Under the pieces are notes generated by a model, which saw only the letters and a program-made list of their open reading frames with translations, was not told where the DNA came from and did not search any database. Below are positions 15,515 to 25,584 of a stretch of DNA of 64,000 nucleotides, piece after piece. The stretch comes from M3007 sp032115775 (GTDB lineage Bacteria > Bacteroidota > Bacteroidia > Chitinophagales > Saprospiraceae), in contig JAUMBL010000038.1 of the NCBI GenBank assembly GCA_032115775.1, forward strand, positions 1 to 64,000, written 5' to 3'. Position 1 is the first letter of the stretch; every line of letters begins with the position of its first letter. A program made the position numbers and the translations under genes.

Positions 15515-18500
15515 TCATCGAATCACGGTGACGTCGCCCACAATTTTTTCCGCTTTTTCATCGCATAGAATCGTCAGTACATATATATAGGTGTCAGATA
15601 CGCCCGACTGCCCGTCCACCAGGCCGTCCCAGGCCGCATTCCCGGCGCCACGGTACACTTCTTTACCCCAGCGGTCGTAGATCCGCATTTCGCGCACCAG
15701 TTCGAAACCTTCGAAGGGCACTACCCGGAATACATCGTTCTCCCCATCGCCGTTCGGCGTAATCGCATTCGGAATCTGCAGGCGTTTCGGGTCGCAGGGC
15801 GGGTACACAATCAGCCGGTACGCGGCTTGGGCCGTGCAGCCGGCCGCATTTCCGACGGTGAGCGTGTACGTGGTATCTTCGAGCGGGACGACCCAGGGGC
15901 TTTGGCAGTCGGCGCAACTCAGCCAGGTCGCCGGTTCCCAGCGATAGGTATCGAATCCGGGAGGACCTTGCAATTGGATGGAGTCCCCGAGCAGGACGAT
16001 CATGGAATCCGGACTGTTGATCTGGACGCTGGGGAGCAGGCTTACGGCGATGCAGTGGAGGCTGTCGCAGCCGGCAGTGGAAACGAACTGCCGGCAAACG
16101 GTTCCGGCGCTTGTCAGCAAGGTATCGAACACGCGGATAGAATCGCCTGCGCACAAGGACAGTTCCGACAGCCCGTCGGCGTCGAACAGTTCCAGGCGGG
16201 CGGTTACCACGCTGTCACAGCCGTTCGCGGCGGCATAGGTCTGGGTATAGAGGCCGGGCTGATCGGTCAGGATTCCCAGAAAGGCGATCGGCACGCCCGG
16301 ACAGGTGCGTAGGACGCCCAGATCGGCGGCGCGGTTTTCGAGTACCGTCACGGATACGGAGTCTGTGCCGGTGCAGCCGTCGGCCGCGGTGATAGTCACG
16401 GTGTACAGCGTAGAAATAGGCGGGGAGACGCGCTGTTGCCGGCTTCCGGGCTGTACAATACCGGGGCCTGCCCACTGATACACGCCGCCGGCGGTCGCTT
16501 CGAGCAGGAGGGTATCGCCCTGGCAGATTGTTTGGTCGGGCGAGACGATACTGGGCATTGCGCCGAAGCGCACTTCGAAGACATGCTCCAGCACGCATCC
16601 GTCGGCCGTTTCCGTGAGCGTCAGGGTAAAGATATCGCCGGGCTGGGTATTCGGGCCGGGCCTGAATAGGGTGCGCGGGCAAGTGTCGCAGTCCGTCAAT
16701 CCCGCGGGCGTCCAGACGTAGTCGGCGCCTGGCAGGCTGTCTATTCCGACCACAACGGGTGCGACACTGCAAAGTGCAGTGGGCGTTTGTTGGATTGTCC
16801 AAGTATCCAGTGGATATACCAGGGGTTGGCAGGCGCAATTTTCTGCCGCCGGGATCACCAGCAGCAGTCGGCAGCGTTGCGCCGGGAGTATATCAATTAG
16901 CGCGCTCAGTTCCAGCGCGGCGCCGGGGAGCAGGGGAACAACCTGTTGCAGCGTTTGGACGATGGGATCTGCGGGATCCGCCAAGCCATTGCCATTTTGA
17001 TCGAGGACGACAAAGACCGTCGCGCCGGGCGCGGGCGCCGAGCCGGCATTGAGCAGTTGCGTTTTTAGTTGTAGGGCGCCGCCGTTGATCGTACCGGTGA
17101 AGGTGCTGAGTACGATATCCGGATTTTGAACCGGCAAGGGCAGCAGGGCTTCGCCGGTGGCGAGATATACGTCGCACAATTGGCCGATTGCGGCGCAGAA
17201 ACCGGAAACTTTCAGGCGGGTTTGGGCGATCAAAAACTGGTCGGCGCAGCCGGCGGATGCGTTGTAGGCCAATTGAAGATTGAATCGGACGACCGCGTTC
17301 GCACCGAGTCCGGCGGGCAGGGGCAGTCGGATAGTCTGGCCGGCGACCTGAGGCGGGCCGAGCGGGGCGTTTTGTCCAGGCGCATACGAGGCAGGGACGT
17401 AGGAAATCCCGCTTGGCAGCTGGAGATAGATGCTGTCGTTGAGCGCGGGCGTACCCTGGATTTGGAGCTGTACGGCCACTTCCATTTGTTCGCCGCAAAA
17501 CAGTGTATCGTTCCCGCCGGGCGTGGCGAGTTGGATATCCACGGAATACGGTTGGCCGACGCCCGCCAAGCCGACGGGATCCCCTGGTTTGCGCAGCCGA
17601 TTGGTGGCTGCGCCGCAGGGTTGCCGGCCGTCCACGCCGTAGATCGGTTGCGCATTCGCCACGAATCCGCAATCGGCGATCACTTTAAACCGAATCTGGA
17701 ACGCGTTCGCCGGCGCATTCTGGAAGCCCGGCAGGCCGTCCAGCGCGAGTGCGGGCAGCAGGTCTTCCAGTTTCCACTGGTACAAATTGCCCGAAAGGAC
17801 TTGCGGGTCGGGGGCGTTCGTCCAGCCGCTTCCGGCGGGATAGGAAACCTGCGTGGCGCCCGCTTGCACGCGCATGCCCTGCGGCAATTGGACGGAGGGC
17901 AGGAGTTGGAGCGCGTTTCCGTCGTTGGCGTTGAGGATTTCTACCACGAACCAGTCGGAGGGTTCGCAGAGCGGCAGGTCGTCCGGTTGGTTCAGCGGAT
18001 TGAGTTCCAACACCGCATTGAGCAGGCGCAACTCCACCAGGGCCGTATCCCGGCCGCAGCTGTGCGCCTGCGGGCCGGCGCCGGGGTCGCAGCCCCAGCC
18101 GGTGATCAGCCGCACCTGCAGGGGCGCGCAATTGGTATTGCGGGCGCGCAGGCGCAAGGAAATATTGCTAAATGTACCGAGCGTACCCAATTGGAAAAAG
18201 CCGTTGGCGCCGGGCAAGACCTGTTGTTGCGGCAAGCGCAAGACTTCGATTTGCGCCAGCGCCCCATTGATGGGTTCTATAAAAATCCAGGCGTTCGGCG
18301 CTTGCGCCGGGCGGTTGTTTTTTACGCTGAAATTCAGATTGAGACTGGGCGCCGGCATGATCACGACGCTGTCGGTCAATTGAATTTGCGGCGAAGGCAA
18401 GCCGTCGTAAAAACCGGTGTTATTGGTTTGTTGCGATTCCAAAACCTGTCCGGGCGGACAATCAATCAGTAAATTTTCTTTGTATCGGAACACCGAGGTG

Positions 18501-21439
18501 TCGGGGCCGGTGAATGTACAGGAAGGATCAAAAACAAAATTGGTCAGGATCTTGAATCCCTCGTCAATCGGGTTATTAAATACGCTGCCGTAATTGAAGT
18601 GATACGCCGTGTCCATCCAGGCAAACGGCAACGAGGCGCCGGATATCCAGGGCGTATTTTCCTGAAGGGATACCGTGGCTGTGGCGGATTGGAGGAGAAC
18701 ATCAGCGGGTACGCGGTATGCAACGTCTGACAAGCGCGCCAGCGGTCGTACCTCGAAGGGAAACATATTTTCCCGGGCGATGCGGATCTGATGAAAAAAC
18801 GGTGCGATCTGGAAGGAGGTGGCGCAAGGTCGGATAGTCTGTTCCGGGAAGCTGCGTTTTTGAACATACCCGGAATACTGGCCGAGTTTGCCCGGTATAA
18901 AATCCTGATCGGGGTATTTCCAGGCGTATCTTCCCCACCAGAGCGTGGTGCGGAAGTTGACCAACGGCGGGGAGACGGGCGCGGCGGGAATAAAATTTTG
19001 CACGAAATGGAAATCCGCCTCAAAGAACAGGGAGTCGCCCACCTGCAGCGGTTCGCCGTCGGGCGAGCAGGTTGCCAGCGGCAGGACGAATCCATGGTTC
19101 ATAGACACCAGTTCGTCAATAATCGGGGAAGGCTCCACGTTGATCGGAGACAACTGAATCAGCCGCCGGTGCGGTTTCGCCGTCGGAATAATTGGGCATT
19201 CGGATATTTCCCCGTTGGCTTTTCGAATGGTTAGCTGCGAACGGATCAAGGCCGTCGAATCCCGGTGCGTAAACTGGGATTGCCCGCCGGAGACGGCGAA
19301 TAGATCGCCGCCGGCTAATCCCAGATCGCTGCGTATAATCTCTGTAAAGACCTGAAAAGGCGCCGTGAATAGGGGACCGCTCAACACCACGCCGCGCAAA
19401 TCAAATCGGAGCGTATCACCCGACAGGTAGCGGTCGCGCCGGATCAGTTGCATATTAGACGGCGGATCGGCGCCGTCCGCCGTCCGGTCGTCGTCCGAAT
19501 CTTCAAAACCGAGGTTGGTGCGGTAGGCATCGTAAGCGACACGCAGGGCGCTGAATGCCGAACTGACGCCGCCGCCGCCGCCAACGCCGCCGCCACTCCC
19601 GCCGTTGTCGTCGCACAGTACCTCCGCGAAAAGAACGAATTCGTCGCAGATGGCAGGTCCGCAGGCCGCATCCGCGTCGGCTGTCGGCGTAAAGGCCGCC
19701 ATACCGGCCAGTTGCAGACCGCAAACATTGTCGCAGATCCCGAAATAATCCGTCGCCGAAACGCCCTCCGGGTCCCAGTCGGAAGACGGATTAATACAAT
19801 CCATATCCTCCTGGCACAGGTATCTCAGGCAAAAATCCATGACCACCGAATCGTGCTGGAAGGGGAGCGCAAACACCGCGGTAACCTGCCGGTCTCCGTC
19901 TCCCAGATCCGTTTCCACAACAGACACGGCAGCATTACCTTCGATTTGCGGCGTACAGCCGGCATCCCAGTAGATTCCCTTGGGCAGGTTGAGCCGTATC
20001 TGCAAAAAACCGGTATCCGCCAGTAAAGCAGGCGATTCGACCACGTACCCCATCGGGTAACTTTGGCCGTCGGTCAGGCAGACGCCGACCTGGTAGCGTG
20101 GATACGCCTTAAAATCGAATACGAGACTGTCCGGCGCGAGTCCGAGCGAATCCGATACCGGAAGGTTCGCCGGACAGGCTTTTCGATACAGGGTGTATAA
20201 ATAATACGGCGGTACGACAAAGGCGCATTCCTCCGCGCAAGTGATCGCCTCCATCCGCAATGCCACGGTATCGTTGGCAGGAACCTCGGGCAGCGTCACG
20301 AGTACGCGCCAGGCGGCAGGCAGGCCGCAGGCGGTCAGGGTACTCGTATTGATCAAATTGGGATTGAGGGGCGTCCAGTCGCCTGTACTTTTTTTCCAGG
20401 CAAACGAGCCGGGCAAAAAACCGGAAAACTCCTCGACACCGGAATACACGTCAACGACAACGTCGGTTGCGGGCAAATTGCCCGTATTGATCACCAGTAT
20501 CTGCTGGGTTGCCGGGAAATCACCGCAATAATCGCGCGGCGGACTGTACCGCGGGATGAACTCGAGCAGGGGGTTTTGGGTGCTGGGTAAAATAGACACG
20601 ACCGCCTCGGCGGTGTCGTAGCGGCAGATGGTGGTATCGCAGCCCCAGGCCAGGCGAATTTCCGATGGGCTATTAAAAGGCGGAGCGCCGCAGTCGGCGA
20701 TGGTCAATTCTTGTATAATGACGCCTTCCTCGTTAAATTCCAGCCAGGGATCGCCATCGCCGAAAGCGGAGAAAAAATTCCCGTCGAATTGCGCTTCAAA
20801 TAAAGCCGGGGTCACATTACTTTGACTGGCGGCGCCGGGTGTGACGACGGTAAATCCGGGGGCGTGGGAGTCTGTCAATTGGATACGACCGATCCGCCCA
20901 AGGCGGGTATTCCGGAAGCGGATTTCCCGGGTAAGCGTTTGGCCGAATTCGCCGGATAGCGCGTTTGGCGTGACGGACAGGATCAGCAGTAGGCCGGTTT
21001 CTACCGGATAGGCCAGGGAGTTGGTCTGCTCAACACCGCCGGCGTACTGCGCTACAATCTGGTTGACGAACAACTGCCCATTGTTGATGGCTTCCACCAG
21101 GCCGCAATCGGCGCGCACTTGGATAAAAAAGGTAGCCGCAGCCCCGCCGGGCAGATCCTGCAGGGCGAAAACGGGTTGATTCGGCACGGCGATGTTGATT
21201 TCAAGGGCACCCTGCACGCTTCCCGGGATGTAAGAAATGCCCGATGGAAGCGCAACGGTCGCCGTCAGGTTGGCGAGGGGGGGGCCTTGGGTATTCGCCA
21301 GCGAAACGGACAGCGTATCGCTGCCGCACACGGCGAGCCCATCCGGATTTTGGGTGGTGATCAGCAAATTTTGCGCAGAAAGCGGCATCCATGCCGGCAA
21401 CAGCAGGCATAGGAACACGGCAAGGTACGGTAGTCTCAT
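15515..21439 (-). CDS. Giant secreted protein with T9SS type B (CHU_C) sorting domain
   Basis: From the ATG at 21439 the product has 1974 residues. It opens with a signal peptide (MRLPYLAVFLCLLLPAW...LSAQ) and continues as many beta-sandwich units resembling DUF11/conserved-repeat domains, rich in Asn, Gln, Pro and Cys. A Gly-rich linker GGSGGGVGGGGG lies near residue 615. Near the C-terminus come Ig/PKD-like units (YTVTITAADGCTGTDSVSV). The last ~85 residues (IPNAITPNGDGENDVFRVV ... IYDRWGKEVYRG ... GDVTVIR) are the type B sorting domain recognised by the type IX system. It should be a surface-exposed adhesin or structural protein; no enzyme domain is seen. The frame also opens with a TTG at 21448, but the ATG has GGAAC just upstream. 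Confidence 0.93.
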   Translation of the reverse strand: MRLPYLAVFLCLLLPAWMPLSAQNLLITTQNPDGLAVCGSDTLSVSLANTQGPPLANLTATVALPSGISYIPGSVQGALEINIAVPNQPVFALQDLPGGAAATFFIQVRADCGLVEAINNGQLFVNQIVAQYAGGVEQTNSLAYPVETGLLLILSVTPNALSGEFGQTLTREIRFRNTRLGRIGRIQLTDSHAPGFTVVTPGAASQSNVTPALFEAQFDGNFFSAFGDGDPWLEFNEEGVIIQELTIADCGAPPFNSPSEIRLAWGCDTTICRYDTAEAVVSILPSTQNPLLEFIPRYSPPRDYCGDFPATQQILVINTGNLPATDVVVDVYSGVEEFSGFLPGSFAWKKSTGDWTPLNPNLINTSTLTACGLPAAWRVLVTLPEVPANDTVALRMEAITCAEECAFVVPPYYLYTLYRKACPANLPVSDSLGLAPDSLVFDFKAYPRYQVGVCLTDGQSYPMGYVVESPALLADTGFLQIRLNLPKGIYWDAGCTPQIEGNAAVSVVETDLGDGDRQVTAVFALPFQHDSVVMDFCLRYLCQEDMDCINPSSDWDPEGVSATDYFGICDNVCGLQLAGMAAFTPTADADAACGPAICDEFVLFAEVLCDDNGGSGGGVGGGGGVSSAFSALRVAYDAYRTNLGFEDSDDDRTADGADPPSNMQLIRRDRYLSGDTLRFDLRGVVLSGPLFTAPFQVFTEIIRSDLGLAGGDLFAVSGGQSQFTHRDSTALIRSQLTIRKANGEISECPIIPTAKPHRRLIQLSPINVEPSPIIDELVSMNHGFVLPLATCSPDGEPLQVGDSLFFEADFHFVQNFIPAAPVSPPLVNFRTTLWWGRYAWKYPDQDFIPGKLGQYSGYVQKRSFPEQTIRPCATSFQIAPFFHQIRIARENMFPFEVRPLARLSDVAYRVPADVLLQSATATVSLQENTPWISGASLPFAWMDTAYHFNYGSVFNNPIDEGFKILTNFVFDPSCTFTGPDTSVFRYKENLLIDCPPGQVLESQQTNNTGFYDGLPSPQIQLTDSVVIMPAPSLNLNFSVKNNRPAQAPNAWIFIEPINGALAQIEVLRLPQQQVLPGANGFFQLGTLGTFSNISLRLRARNTNCAPLQVRLITGWGCDPGAGPQAHSCGRDTALVELRLLNAVLELNPLNQPDDLPLCEPSDWFVVEILNANDGNALQLLPSVQLPQGMRVQAGATQVSYPAGSGWTNAPDPQVLSGNLYQWKLEDLLPALALDGLPGFQNAPANAFQIRFKVIADCGFVANAQPIYGVDGRQPCGAATNRLRKPGDPVGLAGVGQPYSVDIQLATPGGNDTLFCGEQMEVAVQLQIQGTPALNDSIYLQLPSGISYVPASYAPGQNAPLGPPQVAGQTIRLPLPAGLGANAVVRFNLQLAYNASAGCADQFLIAQTRLKVSGFCAAIGQLCDVYLATGEALLPLPVQNPDIVLSTFTGTINGGALQLKTQLLNAGSAPAPGATVFVVLDQNGNGLADPADPIVQTLQQVVPLLPGAALELSALIDILPAQRCRLLLVIPAAENCACQPLVYPLDTWTIQQTPTALCSVAPVVVGIDSLPGADYVWTPAGLTDCDTCPRTLFRPGPNTQPGDIFTLTLTETADGCVLEHVFEVRFGAMPSIVSPDQTICQGDTLLLEATAGGVYQWAGPGIVQPGSRQQRVSPPISTLYTVTITAADGCTGTDSVSVTVLENRAADLGVLRTCPGVPIAFLGILTDQPGLYTQTYAAANGCDSVVTARLELFDADGLSELSLCAGDSIRVFDTLLTSAGTVCRQFVSTAGCDSLHCIAVSLLPSVQINSPDSMIVLLGDSIQLQGPPGFDTYRWEPATWLSCADCQSPWVVPLEDTTYTLTVGNAAGCTAQAAYRLIVYPPCDPKRLQIPNAITPNGDGENDVFRVVPFEGFELVREMRIYDRWGKEVYRGAGNAAWDGLVDGQSGVSDTYIYVLTILCDEKAEKIVGDVTVIR

Positions 21440-21469
21440 AGGTTCCAAGTTGAATAGTAACTATCAGGG

Positions 21470-21541
21470 AAGCGCTGATCGGATATTTCTGCGGCAAAAA
21501 ACGGGTACGTTTTTTGCCGCAGAAATATCCGATCAGCGCTT
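21470..21541. terminator. 34-bp perfect hairpin overlapping the end of the sugar dehydrogenase gene
   Basis: The arm 21470-21503 and its exact complement 21508-21541 are separated by GGTA. The right arm contains the last codons and the stop (21533-21535) of the minus-strand dehydrogenase gene, so the left arm is an inverted copy of that gene end. A run of T/A near the loop would allow termination. The stem is unusually long for a terminator. Confidence 0.7.
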
Positions 21542-23884
21542 GATTACTTTTCGTGTAAACACCTCGCTGCCGATTTGCACGCGCAGCAAATAAACGCCAA
21601 CCGGCAGTCCGCTTAGATCAATAGGTTTTTCAATTTGGCGGCCTTGCAGGTTCTGGCGGAAAATTTCCCGCTGCGCACCGTCGGTGAGGCTCAGCAGCAC
21701 ATCCGCGCTTTGTTGTAATTCCATCCGTAGGACAAACAGGCCGCCGGTTGGGTTGGGCGACAAGCTAAAGGCCTGCACGGACGCCGGCAGCTTGGTTTGA
21801 CTAACAACCACCTGTAGCTTTACGGCATAGAGACAGCCGTTATCCGATTGCACCTGACATTCGTAGAGGCCGCTTTCTTCCGCCACGTAGGTCGAGCCGG
21901 TCGCGCCGGGGATCGGCAGGTCGTTCAAAAACCACTGATAGCTGTTCCACGGGCCGACCGACAGCGTGTCGGCGCTCTGGGAAATTTCGAACGGCCCGAT
22001 CAACTCGGCGTCCACCGGAAAATCTGTAGAGACAACATTGCCGCAAGGGCCTTCCAGTGCCACCGAAAAGGCGCCGGTGGCGTCAAACGGAACCAGGTAT
22101 TCCTGGTTATTGGCGCCCGACAGCGGCAAGCCGTCGCGATACCACTGATAGGCATAACCGGCGGGTGCGGCGGTCGCGCGCAGGGTGGCGGTAGCGCCGG
22201 GGCAGAGAATAGGCTGGCCGGCGACCAGCGCGATTTCGGGCGGTGCGATCGCATTCAGCACCTCAACCTGGATAGCCGGAGAAGGGTCGGAGGCGCAGAG
22301 TGCGAAGGTAAACACCGCGTAGTAAGCGCCGGGCTGGGTAACGGCAAGCGTGGCATCTGTGGCGCCGGGTATTTTTTCGCCGTTGCGGTACCAGGCCACC
22401 GAAAGATCGTTGGGCGGCGTTTGCGTTGTCAGCAGCAGGCTGTCGCCGGCGCACAGGGATAGCGTATTGCCGGGCGAGACGTTGATGACGGGCTGCGGCA
22501 GGTTATCCGAAGCGGGTACGGTAAAGTCGGCCGCGCGCGTGCAGCCATTGCCGTTGGTGGCGGTTACGGAATAAACACCGGGATTGAGATAGACGATCAG
22601 GCTGTCCGACTGTCCGTTTGCGTTGGACGACCAGGCGAGGCTGACATTACCGGTTCCGCCGGCGATGTGGAGGTCAATGATACCGTCCAGCGAGCCGTTG
22701 CAGGTAGCGGGCGAGATATCGGCACTGAGTTGAAACGCAGAGCAGAGTTCGCGGATGCGCTGGATTTTACCGGCGCTCAGGGATGCGACGTAGAGTTCGC
22801 CCTTATAGTCTTCGCCCAGTGTGCTGTACTGGTTATCGGCGAGATCGGCGAGTAATTGCGTATTGAACGTTGTATCGTTGAGGCGGCGCGTAGCCCACCA
22901 GCGGCCGCTGCAGTAATCAGTGAACAGGTAGTATCCATACAGATCCGAAAATTGTTGACCGCGATAGACGAAGCCGCCCGTCACCGAGCAGCCCAGCGTG
23001 GGGTTGGGATAGTCGAATACCGGCCGGGTAAAAGCACCCGGCGGTTGGCAGCCGGAAGTATTGAAATTATTGAACCCTTCGTAGCAGCGCCACCCGTAGT
23101 TTCGGCCGCCGGCGCCCGCCGGCTCGAAGCAGATTTCTTCGCGGGCGTTTTGCCCGACGTCGGCCACCCAGATATCGCCGGTGAGGCGGTCGAACGAAAA
23201 GCGCCAGGGATTGCGCCAGCCCAGCGACCAGATTTCCGGGCGGTAGCTCGGGTCGTTTACAAAGGGATTATCGGCGGGTACGGCGTAGGTTTGGCCGGGC
23301 GTGCTTACATTGATGCGGAGCATTTTCCCCAAAAAAGTCGTCTTTTTTTGGCCGTTATTTTGCGGATCATTGGCAGAGCCGCCATCGCCCAGCGCGAGGT
23401 AGAGGTAGCCGTCCGGGCCGAATTTCATACAGCCCCCGTTGTGGTTCGTGAACGGTTGGTCTTCGTTCAGCAACACGAGTTCGCTGGTTGGGTTGGCCTT
23501 GTTTGGGTTATTCGCGTCGCGGGAAAAGCGGGCGACCTGCGTATCGAAATCCGGTTCGCGGGTGTAATAAACATAGAAAAACCCGTTTGTTTCGTAATTC
23601 GGGTCGAAGGCGAGGCCCAGCAGGCCCTGTTCATTTTGCACTGACCGGACACGGGCGTCAATATCGAGGAACGGTTCGGCCGATTTATTGCCGAGGCTGT
23701 CCACGATCCAGATCAGTCCGCGTTGTTCGACGATGAACAGCCGGTTATCGCCGCAGTGCGCGATATCCACGGGTCGTACGAAACCGGCGGCAAAATCTTG
23801 TAATTGGATTTTAGGTTGGGCCGATAATCCAGCGGCGAGAGCCAGACAGATTGGCAAGAACGCATTGCGCATTTGGGTAAGCAT
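21533..23884 (-). CDS. Secreted PQQ-dependent glucose/sorbosone dehydrogenase-like protein, T9SS type A
   Basis: The 783-residue protein has a signal peptide (to LAAGLSAQ). A beta-propeller of the glucose/sorbosone dehydrogenase family (about 25-380) follows, with FVRPVDIAHCGDNRLFIVEQ, EQGLLGLAFDPNY, NHNGGCMKFGPDGYLYLALG and LGWRNPWRFSFDR. Next come Ig/PKD-like modules (about 385-690). The C-terminal type A sorting domain is FSLSPNPTGGLFVLRM ... LPVGVYLLRVQIGSEVFTRK. It would be exported by the type IX system and may oxidise sugars with PQQ at the surface, although several family members have no proven activity. A second possible ATG is four codons in (23872). Confidence 0.93.
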   Translation of the reverse strand: MLTQMRNAFLPICLALAAGLSAQPKIQLQDFAAGFVRPVDIAHCGDNRLFIVEQRGLIWIVDSLGNKSAEPFLDIDARVRSVQNEQGLLGLAFDPNYETNGFFYVYYTREPDFDTQVARFSRDANNPNKANPTSELVLLNEDQPFTNHNGGCMKFGPDGYLYLALGDGGSANDPQNNGQKKTTFLGKMLRINVSTPGQTYAVPADNPFVNDPSYRPEIWSLGWRNPWRFSFDRLTGDIWVADVGQNAREEICFEPAGAGGRNYGWRCYEGFNNFNTSGCQPPGAFTRPVFDYPNPTLGCSVTGGFVYRGQQFSDLYGYYLFTDYCSGRWWATRRLNDTTFNTQLLADLADNQYSTLGEDYKGELYVASLSAGKIQRIRELCSAFQLSADISPATCNGSLDGIIDLHIAGGTGNVSLAWSSNANGQSDSLIVYLNPGVYSVTATNGNGCTRAADFTVPASDNLPQPVINVSPGNTLSLCAGDSLLLTTQTPPNDLSVAWYRNGEKIPGATDATLAVTQPGAYYAVFTFALCASDPSPAIQVEVLNAIAPPEIALVAGQPILCPGATATLRATAAPAGYAYQWYRDGLPLSGANNQEYLVPFDATGAFSVALEGPCGNVVSTDFPVDAELIGPFEISQSADTLSVGPWNSYQWFLNDLPIPGATGSTYVAEESGLYECQVQSDNGCLYAVKLQVVVSQTKLPASVQAFSLSPNPTGGLFVLRMELQQSADVLLSLTDGAQREIFRQNLQGRQIEKPIDLSGLPVGVYLLRVQIGSEVFTRKVIKR

Positions 23885-23917
23885 AGACAGACAGCGATAA
23901 AAATAAACAATAGGTCA

Positions 23918-25453
23918 CTACTGCGTCGGCAAGCTGCCGGCGAGTTGCATAATTTCTTCCAAAAATTGCCGATGGTTGGCCAGCCGAGGCACCTTATTTT
24001 GATTGCCGAACTTGCCCCTCAATTTCATCCACGACAGAAAAGTGCCTTTGGGCACACAGTGCAATCGGAGCGGTTCCAGCGCCATATTTTTGAAGCGTTT
24101 GGCCTCATAGTCGGAGTTGATGCGCTGGAGCGCCTGGTCGAGCGCGCTGCGGAAGCCGGGCAGGTCGGCCGGTGCTTTTTCGAACTCCACGATCCATTCA
24201 TGGCCGCCCTTGCTATTCGGACCGGCAAAAAACACCGGTCCGGCGGTGTATTCTGCGACCACCGCGTGGTGCTGTCGGCAGGTTTCCGCCAGCGCCTTGT
24301 CCGTATCGCCCACCATCACTTCTTCGCCGAACACGTTAATAAACTGCTTGGTGCGGCCGCTGATCCGGAAGCAGTGCGGATTTTTTCTGGTAAACACCAC
24401 CGTATCGCCCGGCTGGTAGCGCCACAGCCCGTTGTTGGAGGAAATTAGCAGGGCATAGTTTTTGCCGATTTCCACATCGGCCAGCGCGACCGTCTTAGGA
24501 TGGTCAGTGTTCCAACCCTCCGCCGGGATAAACTCGAAGAAAATGCCGTTGTCTGCAAACAGCAGCAGGTCGCTGACTTGCAGGTCGCATTGTGCGCCGA
24601 AATACCCCTCTGAGGCGTTGTAAATTTCCTGGTAGGCAAACTGATCACCGGGGATCAGTTCCCGGAATGTTTGTCGGTACGGCTCGAATCCGACGCCGCC
24701 GTGCATATAGGCCTGTAAATGCGGCCAGACTTCCAGCATATTGGATTTGCCGGTTTTTTCGAGGATCAGTCGGAAAAGCACGATGAGCCAGGTGGGCACG
24801 CCGCCGAACATGACGATATCGTCCCGCCGGGCGGTGAGTTCGGCTACCCGCTGAATTTTTGTTTCAAAATCCGGCAGCAAAGCCGTTTCAAAATCCGGAG
24901 TATAAAATATCCGGCCGATGCCGGGCATGTGGTAGGTCATAACGGCGCTGACATCGCCGAAACGCGTTTTGGGATATTCGGGCAACGACTGGTAGCTGCC
25001 GGCCAGTACGAGATTTTTTCGCCGGAAAATCTCCATATCCGGTTTATTGTGGTAGAGCAGCGCTACGGAATCCCAGGTGCCTGCAATATGCGTATTGAAC
25101 AGGTTGGCGTAGGGAACCGGAATAAACTTGCTTTTATCGCTGGTCGTGCCGCTGCTTTTGCTGAACCAGGTAGTTTGACCCGGCCAGAGCACATCGCGTT
25201 CGCCACGCATCATCCGGAGGATATCGCCTTTCAGGGTTTCATAGTCGCTGACCGGCACTTTCGCGGCAAAATCATCAAAATTCCGGATATTGGCAAAATC
25301 ATACCGTTTGCCCACCTCCGTATAACGAGCGGTGGCAAGCAGCTTACGAAGCCAGCGTTCCTGCGCATCGGCAGGATCCCGCATATACGCTTGTATCCGC
25401 TGGAGGCGCAGTTTTAGATACTGCTTCATTACTTCGTTGATCAGCCGTTTCAT
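23918..25453 (-). CDS. GH3 (auxin-responsive promoter) family acyl-adenylate-forming enzyme
   Basis: The 511-residue protein matches the bacterial GH3 family in length and pattern. The phosphate-binding TWFSKSSGTTSDKSKFIPV segment is near residues 95-112. Later motifs are MFGGVPTWLIVLFRLI, YNASEGYFGAQ, the LISSNNGLWRYQPGDTV block, and ISGRTKQFINVFGEEV before the C-terminal domain. Plant homologues join amino acids to hormones through an acyl-adenylate. The bacterial substrate is unknown. It is cytoplasmic, with a 33-bp gap to the dehydrogenase gene downstream, and probably has its own promoter. Confidence 0.92.
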   Translation of the reverse strand: MKRLINEVMKQYLKLRLQRIQAYMRDPADAQERWLRKLLATARYTEVGKRYDFANIRNFDDFAAKVPVSDYETLKGDILRMMRGERDVLWPGQTTWFSKSSGTTSDKSKFIPVPYANLFNTHIAGTWDSVALLYHNKPDMEIFRRKNLVLAGSYQSLPEYPKTRFGDVSAVMTYHMPGIGRIFYTPDFETALLPDFETKIQRVAELTARRDDIVMFGGVPTWLIVLFRLILEKTGKSNMLEVWPHLQAYMHGGVGFEPYRQTFRELIPGDQFAYQEIYNASEGYFGAQCDLQVSDLLLFADNGIFFEFIPAEGWNTDHPKTVALADVEIGKNYALLISSNNGLWRYQPGDTVVFTRKNPHCFRISGRTKQFINVFGEEVMVGDTDKALAETCRQHHAVVAEYTAGPVFFAGPNSKGGHEWIVEFEKAPADLPGFRSALDQALQRINSDYEAKRFKNMALEPLRLHCVPKGTFLSWMKLRGKFGNQNKVPRLANHRQFLEEIMQLAGSLPTQ

Positions 25454-25558
25454 GTGCAGGCGCGCGCGTTAGTCTGTTTTTTCAGTAGCGAAGATATGAA
25501 AAAAGTTCTACTTCAACTCTTTTTACCTATTGCAAAGCGGGATTTCGTCTTAGTCCAA

Positions 25559-25566
25559 TACCTTTG
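25559..25566 (+). promoter_or_regulatory. -7 box of the GNAT gene promoter
   Basis: TACCTTTG matches the TAnnTTTG consensus 19 nt before the ATG at 25585, giving a very short leader. No good TTTG sits at the expected -33 distance. Confidence 0.45.
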
Positions 25567-25584
25567 GACGTTTAATGTACTTAT

